This document shows positions 1-5,313 of a stretch of DNA of 5,313 nt, piece by piece. Location: positions 1-5,313 of the forward strand of contig JAQGII010000359.1 in NCBI GenBank assembly GCA_028291305.1. The letters are read 5' to 3'. The first letter of the stretch is position 1. Each line of letters starts with the position of its first letter. Made by a program: the position numbers and the translations under genes. Source of the DNA: Caulobacteraceae bacterium. GTDB taxonomy: Bacteria > Pseudomonadota > Alphaproteobacteria > Caulobacterales > Caulobacteraceae. The notes under the pieces are model-generated. The model worked only from the letters and a program-made list of their open reading frames with translations, searched no databases and was not told where the DNA came from.

Positions 1-587
1 TGAAGACGCTGAAAACCGTTGACGGCCTGCCCATCCCGCTGACTGCGGCGGGCAAGGCGGCCCTGGCGGCCAATGCACCAAAGGTCGCCGCCACCAAGGT
101 GGACCCCGCCGGAGTGGACATGCAGGCCTGCGCGCCCTTCGGGCCCACCCGCATCATGCAGCAACCTTACCCGCTGAACATCCTGCAGAAGGGCAAGACG
201 GTCGTCCTCAGCTGGGAGCACAACCACGCCTGGGAACTCATCTATGTCGATCAGCAGGACGACCCTAAAGCCGATCCCTCCTACATGGGGTTTTCGGTGG
301 GCCGCTGGGAAGGTCCGACGCTGGTCGTCGACACCACCCACTATAACGACTCCACCTTCCTGGACGACAGTGGGCTGCCCCACTCCGACGCCTTGAAGGT
401 GGAGCGGCGTTTCCGCAAACTGCCGGGCGGCAAAGGCCTTCAGATCCGGGCGACGGTCACAGACCCTGTGATGTATTCGCGGCCTTGGACCGTCAGCGTG
501 ACCCTGCCCGAAACGCGCGGGGAGATCGAGGAATACGTCTGCGGGCTGAAGACCATGGAAAATCGCTACACGCGAGTTCGCGACTAG
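1..587 (+). CDS. Uncharacterised protein, probably exported (5'-partial)
   Basis: The reading frame is open from the left edge (first full codon at position 3) to the TAG at 585-587, giving 194 visible residues; the true start lies outside the window. An internal GTG at 99 could be read as a start, but the frame upstream of it continues with plausible protein (for example LPIPLTAAGKAAL), so I treat it as internal. I recognise a recurrent but unnamed bacterial family by its blocks: a C-x-P-x-G-x-x-R-x-M region near residues 43-52, then PYPLNILQ, then a G-R-W-E-G-x-T-L-V-V-D-T core, then PHSDALKVERRFR, and a C-terminal EEYVC. No function is known to me for this family. The visible part has exactly two cysteines (residues 43 and 180), both in conserved-looking blocks, which would suit a disulfide in an extracytoplasmic protein. 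Any signal peptide would lie upstream of the window. It is separated from the next gene by 46 bases and a hairpin, so it is probably not part of the downstream unit. Confidence 0.8.
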   Translation, partial: KTLKTVDGLPIPLTAAGKAALAANAPKVAATKVDPAGVDMQACAPFGPTRIMQQPYPLNILQKGKTVVLSWEHNHAWELIYVDQQDDPKADPSYMGFSVGRWEGPTLVVDTTHYNDSTFLDDSGLPHSDALKVERRFRKLPGGKGLQIRATVTDPVMYSRPWTVSVTLPETRGEIEEYVCGLKTMENRYTRVRD

Positions 588-612
588 GGCGGCCGAGCCG
601 CCCGTCCTTTCG
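587..612 (+). terminator. GC-rich hairpin, possible intrinsic terminator
   Basis: A perfect 7-base stem (GGGCGGC at 587-593, GCCGCCC at 597-603) with a 3-base CGA loop starts on the last base of the upstream stop codon. It is followed by GTCCTTTCG, which contains only a short broken T-run. The position directly after a gene and before a new Shine-Dalgarno sequence fits a terminator or attenuator. The weak T-tract means termination may be inefficient, and in GC-rich DNA such stems can also occur by chance. Confidence 0.45.
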
Positions 613-620
613 TCATGTCA

Positions 621-627
621 AAAGGGG
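621..627 (+). promoter_or_regulatory. Ribosome binding site for the YceI-family gene
   Basis: AAAGGGG lies 6 bases before the ATG at 634 and supports that start. Further in-frame ATGs at 640 and 646 are possible alternatives and would only shorten the signal peptide by two or four residues. Confidence 0.55.
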
Positions 628-633
628 TTTGGA

Positions 634-1281
634 ATGGAAATGAACATGCGCGCTTCGTTGCCGGGCCTTGCCGTGGCCGCCTTCCTCTTGACCTCCGTCC
701 TCCCCGGTGCGGCCGCCCTGGCGCAGCGGCCGGCCAGGGCGCCCGCCACACGCGATCCGGGCGCCGCCGCGGCGGGGACCTATAAACTCGACCCCGACCA
801 CACCAGCGTGGTCGTCAGGGTGCCCCACGAGGGCATGTCGTTCTCGACGTTCCGATTCAACGTCGTCTCCGGCACGCTGAACTGGAACCCCGGCCAACTA
901 CAAAGCTCCAAGGTGGACATCACCGTCGACCCCAAGTCGATCGCAACTCCGGTCGCGGGCTTCGGCGATCAGCTTAGCGGCGAACGGTTCCTGAACAGCG
1001 CCAAATTCCCGGAGGTGAAGTTCGTCTCCACCGCCATCCGCCAGACGGGCCCGACGAGCGGCGAGATCACGGGCGAACTGACCTTCCTCGGCCAGACCAA
1101 GCCGCTTGTGATCGCGGCGGAACTGGTGGGGGCCGGCTCGAACATGCGCGGTGTATCGAGCATCGGCTTCAAGGGCACGGCCAAGTTCAACCGCACCGAC
1201 TTTGGCATGAGGACCATGACCCCGGTGGTGGGCGATGAGGTCGAGCTCGTGATCGACACCCAATTCAACCGGCAGGGCTGA
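634..1281 (+). CDS. YceI-family periplasmic protein
   Basis: This 215-residue protein has a Sec-type signal peptide: a short N-terminus with Arg6, a hydrophobic stretch at about residues 8-29, and a probable cleavage after Ala-Leu-Ala at 28-30. A low-complexity Ala/Pro/Arg linker (about 31-48) follows. The YceI domain spans about residues 49-213, with the usual opening YKLDPDHTSVVVRVPH, the block FLNSAKFPEVKFVST (119-133), GELTFLGQTKPLVI, GFKGTAKFNRTDFGM (178-192) and the closing VGDEVELVIDTQF. YceI proteins are lipocalin-like beta barrels that bind isoprenoid or other amphiphilic lipids; the exact ligand here is unknown. The gene is followed after 7 bases by a cytochrome b561 gene, an arrangement also seen as yceI-yceJ in Escherichia coli, so the two products may cooperate in envelope redox or quinone-related work. 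Domain length is normal. I am confident of the family and not of the ligand. Confidence 0.95.
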   Translation: MEMNMRASLPGLAVAAFLLTSVLPGAAALAQRPARAPATRDPGAAAAGTYKLDPDHTSVVVRVPHEGMSFSTFRFNVVSGTLNWNPGQLQSSKVDITVDPKSIATPVAGFGDQLSGERFLNSAKFPEVKFVSTAIRQTGPTSGEITGELTFLGQTKPLVIAAELVGAGSNMRGVSSIGFKGTAKFNRTDFGMRTMTPVVGDEVELVIDTQFNRQG

Positions 1282-1288
1282 CAAGCCG

Positions 1289-2053
1289 ATGGCCGTGGCG
1301 TCCCAAGCGCGATTTTCCGGGACGGCCATCGTCCTGCATTGGCTGATCGCGACCTTGATCGTCTGGAACCTCTATCTCGGGTTCGAGATGCAGGGCTTGT
1401 CCTCGGGCGGGCGCGGGCTGATCCGGGTGGACCTGTTCAAGGTCGGGGACTGGTCATTGGGCTGGACCACGCCAGGAACCAGCGCGCTGTTGCGGAAATT
1501 CCAGATCTTCCAGCTGCACAAGTCACTCGGCTTTTCGATCCTTGCGCTCAGCCTCCTGCGCCTGGGCGTCAGGCTCACCGTCCAACGGCCGCCGCCGACC
1601 GCGGACTTGCGGCCCTGGGAGAGGGCGCTTGCGAGCCTTGTCCATTGGGGCTTCTACGTCGCGATGATCGCCTTGCCGCTGACTGGCTGGGTGATCGTTT
1701 CGGCGAGCCTCACCAACATCCCGACCTTGCTCTTCAAGGCCATCCCGGTGGCGCATCTAGCCCTCGTCCATGGGCTTGAGCCTTCCGCCAGGCGGATGAT
1801 CGAGGATAATGTGGGGCTGATGCACGAGTCGCTTGTATGGATCACCCTCGCGATGCTGGCGCTGCATCTCGGGGCTGTCTTCAGGCATCAATTCTGGGAC
1901 GGGGATGGCACGCTCTACCGCGTGGCTCCCCTGCCCATGCTAAATCGCGCAACCCATGTTCGAGTGGATGGCGCTGGAACGCGGGACGCCCGCGAAAGTC
2001 GAGCCGCCGTCGGCAAGCGCGGCGCTCAAGAAAGCCCAAAGGAGAACGCCTGA
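1289..2053 (+). CDS. Cytochrome b561 family membrane protein
   Basis: This 254-residue integral membrane protein has four predicted transmembrane helices at about residues 11-31, 72-94, 113-139 and 178-197. Di-heme b561 proteins carry electrons across or within the inner membrane, usually linked to quinones. The likely heme ligands are His17 (LHW, helix 1), His77 (LHKSLGF, helix 2), His179 (MHESL) and His193 (ALHLGAVFRHQF, helix 4). The 14-residue spacing of the last two equals that of the ligands in Escherichia coli CybB. His119 (VHWGFY) and the LTGW turn (131-134) in helix 3 are also typical. It is longer than the common size of about 180 residues: the helix 1-2 loop is expanded (about 32-71), and a polar, Arg-rich tail follows residue 210. 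The ATG at 1289 has only a weak AGGG 11 bases upstream, so translation is probably coupled to the YceI gene 7 bases before. The stop abuts the next gene's ATG. Confidence 0.93.
   Translation: MAVASQARFSGTAIVLHWLIATLIVWNLYLGFEMQGLSSGGRGLIRVDLFKVGDWSLGWTTPGTSALLRKFQIFQLHKSLGFSILALSLLRLGVRLTVQRPPPTADLRPWERALASLVHWGFYVAMIALPLTGWVIVSASLTNIPTLLFKAIPVAHLALVHGLEPSARRMIEDNVGLMHESLVWITLAMLALHLGAVFRHQFWDGDGTLYRVAPLPMLNRATHVRVDGAGTRDARESRAAVGKRGAQESPKENA
2038..2044 (+). promoter_or_regulatory. Ribosome binding site for the first cupin gene
   Basis: AAAGGAG lies 9 bases before the ATG at 2054, inside the end of the cytochrome b561 gene. It is the strongest Shine-Dalgarno match in the window. It fixes the cupin start and indicates that the cupin is translated efficiently even though the gap to the preceding gene is zero. 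Confidence 0.65.
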
Positions 2054-2584
2054 ATGGCCAAGTGGAAGCGGTACGTCATTGCCGCCAACGAGCAAAACAA
2101 ATCGTATGTCGAGCTCACCGAGGCGACGATGGTGAAGGAGGAGCCCGGCGTCTACTACCGCTACGAGGTGTGGGCCACGACGCAAACCCCCGTCGACAAC
2201 ACCATCCCAGGCGACCTGGCGCTGACCTCCGTGACGCGGGAGCCCAAGCCGAATGGAGCCAGCTTCCGCATGCTGGAGATTTTCCCCGACAACGAAGACC
2301 TCGATGAGCAGCGGCGGAAGATCCAGAAGCTGCACCGGGAAACTCAGCAGAAGCACATGCCGACCGAAGAGGACTATCAGCGCCATCCCAGCATGCACCG
2401 CACCGACAGCCTCGATGTGATCTGCTGCATCAAGGGCGAGGTCTACCTCATGACGGACCTGGACGAAGTCCTGATGCGTCCGGGTGACTCGACGGTCATC
2501 CGGGGTGTCAACCATGCCTGGAGCAACAGGTCCTCCGAGCCGGCGCTTCTGGCCGTGGCCATGATCGATGCCATCCCTGTCTGA
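2054..2584 (+). CDS. Cupin-domain protein with charged insert
   Basis: This 176-residue, probably cytoplasmic protein has no signal peptide or membrane segment. The C-terminal half is a single cupin beta-barrel: the first motif is HRTDSLDVICCIKGEV (His115, Asp121, Gly128) and the second is RPGDSTVIRGVNHAWSN (Gly144, Gly151, His154, Trp156, Asn158). Aligned to the general pattern G-x5-H-x-H-x3/4-E-x6-G, the second His is Thr117 and the Glu is Asp121, so the standard metal site is altered. Residues 71-79 look like an earlier barrel strand. Between it and the first motif lies a highly charged, probably helical insert at about residues 80-110 that the second cupin of this window lacks. The N-terminal 70 residues are not recognised. 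The gene begins directly after the cytochrome b561 stop and overlaps the acyl-CoA synthetase start by 17 bases. Cupins of this HRTD type often accompany catabolic genes; possible roles are dioxygenase, isomerase or ligand-binding protein. Family is confident, activity unknown. Confidence 0.88.
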   Translation: MAKWKRYVIAANEQNKSYVELTEATMVKEEPGVYYRYEVWATTQTPVDNTIPGDLALTSVTREPKPNGASFRMLEIFPDNEDLDEQRRKIQKLHRETQQKHMPTEEDYQRHPSMHRTDSLDVICCIKGEVYLMTDLDEVLMRPGDSTVIRGVNHAWSNRSSEPALLAVAMIDAIPV

Positions 2585-4529
2585 ATCGGATTACCCCATC
2601 GCCGTCGTCGCAGAGACAGCCGACCCCGAGCTCCTGGCGCGGCCTCTACGCGGCTTGTCGGATATCGAAGGGATCGAGAGCGTCCCCCTCGATCAGCGGC
2701 TTGGACCGGTCGATTTCTACCAGCGCATAGACGTGGCGCTGAGGGCGAGGGCGCCGCAGGACACCGCAGTCTACTTTGTGCCGGATGGCGACGTCGACGG
2801 TCCCGTCGATGAGGTGTCCTTCGCGCGCCTGCGCCGGCAGATCGATCGAACCGCCGCCCTCCTGGCCAGCCGGGGTATCGGACGCACGGATGCGGTGGGG
2901 ATCATCCTGCCCACGATGCCCGACGCCTACTGGGCCGTGATCGGCGCGATGTCCCGAGCCATCCCCTTTCCCCTGAACTGGATGTTGGAGCCGGAACCGC
3001 TCCTTGAGCTTCTGCTGGAGGCCAAGATCAAGGCGCTGATCGCGCTTGGCCCAACGCCGGGGTTCAAGATCTGGGACTCTGTCGAGGCGATCAGGGACAG
3101 GCTGCCCCCGGGCATCCCCATCTGGTCGGTCAGCGGCCCCGGCGGCGAGCCGATCGCCGAAAGCGACCTGTCCGCCGCGCTCGAACGGCTCGGGGACATC
3201 GACATCCAGGAACGGCCCTCGCGCGCGCAGGCAGACGATGTGGCGGCCTATATCCATTCGGGCGGCACGACAGGCCGTCCGAAGATCATCAAGGTGTCGC
3301 ACGGCAACCTGGCCTATCGCCACTTCACCTTGCAATTGGCCCAGCAGGTAACACTTGGCGAGGTGATGCCCCAGGACACCCCCATCTTCCACGTCGGGGG
3401 CCTTGCCGGCCGGTGGCTGCCGATGGTGGCGAGCGGGGTCAGCCTGGTCATCCCGAGCATCATGGGCGCGCGGGACAGGCGCTACATCGCCAACTACTGG
3501 AAGTTCGTGGAGCGGTTCGGGCTCACGCGGTTGTCCGGCGTTCCGACGATGTTCGCGGGGCTCGTCAAATCGCCGCCGCAAGGGGAAGACCTTTCTTCAC
3601 TCAAGCGCTGCTTCATGACCGGCTCCACCGCCTTGCCGATCGCGGTGCGCCGCCAGTTCGAGCGGATTTCGGGCGTCAGGATCCTGAACTCCTACGGCCT
3701 GACGGAAAACACCGCGAGCGTGGCCGTCGAGCCGCGGGACGGAACGTCCGTGGAAGGCAGCTCCGGGGTTCGCCTGCCCTATACGAGGATCAGGGTTGTG
3801 GCGCTGGATAGCGCCCCAGCCCATCCTCGGCTTTGCGGTCCCAAGGAAGCCGGCATGCTGCAGGTCCAGGGACCGGGCGTGACGCTAGGCTACCTCTCCA
3901 GCGCCCACACTGAAGCCTCGCGCACGCCGGACGGTTGGCTGATCACGGGCGATCTCGGCCGCCTGGACGAAGACGGCAACCTCTTTGTCACCGGGCGAGC
4001 CAAGGACGTGATCATCCGGGGCGGGCACAACATCGACCCGGGGCCTATCGAAGAAGCGCTCCTGCAATCGCCGCAGGTGCTGCATGCCGCGGCGGTCGGC
4101 AAGCCGGACGCCTATGCCGGCGAACTTCCGGTGGCCTATGTCCAGCTCGCGCCAGGTTCGCAGATCACCGAGGCCGAACTGATCGAGCTTGCCAGCCGGG
4201 GGATATCGGAGCGGCCGGCCATCCCCAAGGAAGTCTTCATCCTTGAGAAGCTGCCGTTGACGGACGTTGGCAAACCCATGAAGGCGGCCTTGCGCCAGGA
4301 CGCGGCGGAGCGGGCTTTCAGCTCGGCGCTTCTGGCCATCCCTCAACTGGGTGTGCAAGGGGCGAGTTTCGAGGTCAAGGTGGGCCCCGATCCCGAGCAC
4401 GGGACCCTGGTGACGATCGTCATCGCGCCGCCTGAGGCGACCGCCGCCGCGCTCGTCGAGCAGGTGCAAAAGACGATGGACCAATATTCCTTTGCCTACC
4501 GCGTCCAGGTGCGGCCAGAGCGGGATTGA
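2568..4529 (+). CDS. AMP-forming acyl-CoA synthetase (ANL superfamily)
   Basis: This 653-residue enzyme would activate a carboxylic acid with ATP to an acyl-adenylate and then to the CoA thioester in the cytoplasm. The adenylation signature set is complete: phosphate-binding loop HSGGTTGRPK (230-239), SYGLTE (375-380), GWLITGDLG (456-464, with Asp462 for ribose binding), GRAKDVIIRGGHNID (476-490, hinge region), and the catalytic lysine in TDVGKPMK (Lys569). The N-terminal region holds a substrate-domain stretch IILPTMPDAYWAVIGAM. Its layout resembles the roughly 630-residue 'AMP-binding domain protein' subgroup (PRK07529-like): a longer linker before the phosphate loop (about 160-225) and about 75 residues after the catalytic lysine. 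The ATG at 2568 lies within the cupin gene (17-base overlap) and has no clear Shine-Dalgarno sequence, which points to translational coupling. Neighbours are cupins on both sides. The acid substrate cannot be deduced; fatty, aromatic and terpenoid acids are all possible. Confidence 0.95.
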   Translation: MPSLSESDYPIAVVAETADPELLARPLRGLSDIEGIESVPLDQRLGPVDFYQRIDVALRARAPQDTAVYFVPDGDVDGPVDEVSFARLRRQIDRTAALLASRGIGRTDAVGIILPTMPDAYWAVIGAMSRAIPFPLNWMLEPEPLLELLLEAKIKALIALGPTPGFKIWDSVEAIRDRLPPGIPIWSVSGPGGEPIAESDLSAALERLGDIDIQERPSRAQADDVAAYIHSGGTTGRPKIIKVSHGNLAYRHFTLQLAQQVTLGEVMPQDTPIFHVGGLAGRWLPMVASGVSLVIPSIMGARDRRYIANYWKFVERFGLTRLSGVPTMFAGLVKSPPQGEDLSSLKRCFMTGSTALPIAVRRQFERISGVRILNSYGLTENTASVAVEPRDGTSVEGSSGVRLPYTRIRVVALDSAPAHPRLCGPKEAGMLQVQGPGVTLGYLSSAHTEASRTPDGWLITGDLGRLDEDGNLFVTGRAKDVIIRGGHNIDPGPIEEALLQSPQVLHAAAVGKPDAYAGELPVAYVQLAPGSQITEAELIELASRGISERPAIPKEVFILEKLPLTDVGKPMKAALRQDAAERAFSSALLAIPQLGVQGASFEVKVGPDPEHGTLVTIVIAPPEATAAALVEQVQKTMDQYSFAYRVQVRPERD

Positions 4530-4532
4530 AGG
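4528..4532 (+). promoter_or_regulatory. Ribosome binding site that fixes the GTG start of the second cupin
   Basis: GAAGG overlaps the synthetase stop codon (TGA at 4527-4529) and lies 6 bases before the GTG at 4539. Since that gene has no ATG at its start, this spacing is the main support for choosing the GTG. Confidence 0.55.
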
Positions 4533-4538
4533 CAGCCC

Positions 4539-5012
4539 GTGCGCACAATCAGACGGGTGGTCACAGGCCATGATGGGCAGGGCCGCTCTCAGGTCCTCCT
4601 GGACGAGGAGCGCCCGCTGCAGCCGGCCATGAGGCCGGGGGTGTCGTCGGCGCTGATGTGGTGGACCGCTTCTTCGCCCGCCGACAACGACGGCGATGCG
4701 GACGCCGGCCAGGAGGGCGTCGCGACGATGGTGGACGGCGGGACGGTCTTCCGTGTCGTCCGATACGAGCCCGGCGTGGCCCCGCGGCCCCACCGGACAA
4801 GCTCGATCGATTATGCCCTGGTGATCTCAGGCGAGATCGATCTGGAGCTCGAGGAGGGCGTGGTCCAGCTCAAGGCCGGCGACGTGCTTGTCCAGCGCGG
4901 GACCTGGCACAACTGGATCGTGCGGGGTGAGGAGGCGGCCGTGGTGGCCTTTGTCCTGATCGCCGCCGAGCCGGTCAAGGTCGGACGCCGGACGCTCGGC
5001 GCCGCCGGATAG
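4539..5012 (+). CDS. Cupin-domain protein
   Basis: This 157-residue cytoplasmic protein has a single cupin barrel in its C-terminal half. The first motif is PGVAPRPHRTSSIDYALV followed by ISGEI, which aligns as G79-x5-H85-x-T87-x3-D91-x6-G98; the general cupin motif would have His at 87 and Glu at 91. The second motif is KAGDVLVQRGTWHNW (Gly114, Gly121, His124, Trp126), but the Asn usually four residues after the last His is Val128. The N-terminal 65 residues include RSQVLLDEERP and an acidic Asp/Gly-rich patch (about 48-60) and are otherwise unrecognised. It is clearly related to the cupin upstream of the synthetase but lacks the charged insert. It starts with GTG 9 bases after the synthetase stop, so it very likely belongs to the same operon, as the last gene. 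Function is unknown; binding or modifying the ligase substrate is an inference from position only. Confidence 0.88.
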   Translation: MRTIRRVVTGHDGQGRSQVLLDEERPLQPAMRPGVSSALMWWTASSPADNDGDADAGQEGVATMVDGGTVFRVVRYEPGVAPRPHRTSSIDYALVISGEIDLELEEGVVQLKAGDVLVQRGTWHNWIVRGEEAAVVAFVLIAAEPVKVGRRTLGAAG

Positions 5013-5019
5013 CCGTGGG

Positions 5020-5313
5020 TCAGACCCGGACGGACAGGGGCTTGCAGATCGCGGCTTGTTGGGCGCCGTGGACGCGGCTCTTGAACAGCAGGATGGCCGC
5101 GACGCCGACCGAATAGAGGCCGGCGTAGGCGATGAGGGCGCCCAATCGATATCCGAACCGCTCGGCGACCCAGACCATGACCGGGCCGGAGAAGAATGCG
5201 GATCCGTAGAACACCGTGGCCACGAGGCCCACAAGGGGAGGGGAATCCGGTCCGCCGCTCTCCTGGGCGATGGTCAGGGCCGTGACGTAGAGGGAATTGG
5301 CGACCATCCCAAA
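5020..5313 (-). CDS. Probable MFS transporter, C-terminal fragment (5'-partial)
   Basis: The minus-strand frame ends with TGA at 5022-5020 and is open to the right edge, with 97 visible residues. A Met codon at 5307-5305 is preceded by Phe-Gly codons and is probably internal, so the gene most likely continues outside the window. Counted from that Met, two hydrophobic helices are clear at about residues 24-47 (PLVGLVATVFYGSAFFSGPV) and 54-75 (RLGALIAYAGLYSVGVAAIL), joined by the short loop AERFGY. A less certain helix end precedes them. The glycine/serine-rich helix, the (D/E)-R-x-G-like loop and the final helix resemble the last two helices of major facilitator transporters, but the fragment is too short to be sure. 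The 20-residue polar tail has no recognised motif. It converges on the second cupin gene with a 7-base gap. Another polytopic membrane protein cannot be excluded. Confidence 0.6.
   Translation of the reverse strand, partial: FGMVANSLYVTALTIAQESGGPDSPPLVGLVATVFYGSAFFSGPVMVWVAERFGYRLGALIAYAGLYSVGVAAILLFKSRVHGAQQAAICKPLSVRV

Noticed and set aside
588..633. Promoter for the YceI-b561-cupin-ligase unit in the 46-base gap
   Set aside because: The gap is mostly hairpin and Shine-Dalgarno sequence, and I could not see convincing -35/-10 boxes; any promoter may lie inside the upstream gene.
898..1329. A 143-codon minus-strand frame over the YceI gene and the b561 start
   Set aside because: It is a shadow of the YceI domain, whose plus-strand product has a signal peptide and all family blocks.
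1837..2307. A 156-codon plus-strand frame across the b561/cupin junction
   Set aside because: The product is Arg/Gly/Pro-rich with no motif; the overlapping b561 and cupin frames carry family motifs and a good ribosome binding site.
2646..3581. A 311-codon open frame on the minus strand inside the acyl-CoA synthetase gene
   Set aside because: It is antisense to a gene whose motifs are complete, its product is rich in Arg, Gly, Pro and Asp with no domain, and long antisense frames are usual in GC-rich coding DNA.
3885..4793. A 302-codon open frame on the minus strand spanning the synthetase end and the start of the second cupin
   Set aside because: Same reasons: no recognisable domain, low-complexity composition, and it covers two well-supported plus-strand genes.
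5017..5027. Palindrome GGGTCAGACCC as a bidirectional terminator
   Set aside because: The arms are only 4-5 bases with a 1-3 base centre, and no T-run follows on either strand, so it is not strong enough to list as a terminator.

Overview
The window comes from a GC-rich bacterial chromosome. Gene density is high, intergenic gaps are short, start codons are ATG/GTG, and protein families are typical of environmental Proteobacteria. I infer an alphaproteobacterium of the Caulobacterales/Sphingomonadales type (for example a Phenylobacterium relative), but nothing in the window proves the taxon. I see no rRNA, tRNA, CRISPR array, insertion sequence, attachment site or phage gene.

Layout. (1) Positions 1-587, plus strand: the 3' part of an uncharacterised, probably exported protein whose start lies outside the window. 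A GC-rich hairpin begins at its stop codon (587-603) and may act as a terminator. (2) 634-1281: a secreted YceI-family protein. (3) 1289-2053: a four-helix membrane cytochrome b561. YceI plus b561 is a known pairing (yceI/yceJ in Escherichia coli). (4) 2054-2584: a single-domain cupin with a charged insert. (5) 2568-4529: a 653-residue AMP-forming acyl-CoA synthetase overlapping the cupin by 17 bases. (6) 4539-5012: a second cupin with the same altered metal-binding motif as the first. (7) 5020-5313, minus strand: the C-terminal end of a probable MFS transporter, converging on the cupin with a 7-base gap.

Genes 2 to 6 are very tightly packed: gaps of 7 and 0 bases, then a 17-base overlap, then a gap of 9 bases. 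They probably form one transcription unit. The ligase would activate a carboxylic acid to its CoA thioester in the cytoplasm. The two cupins flanking it may act on, bind or sense the same compound or a product. YceI and b561 would form an envelope lipid-binding/electron-transfer pair. The convergent transporter could import a substrate, but that is speculation. The substrate cannot be read from the sequence.

The most notable signals are the cupin-ligase-cupin sandwich, the shared H-x-T-x3-D variant of the cupin motif in both cupins, and the physical joining of a YceI/b561 redox pair to a CoA-ligase unit. I found no evidence for a defence system, a mobile element or a clearly new molecular machine.
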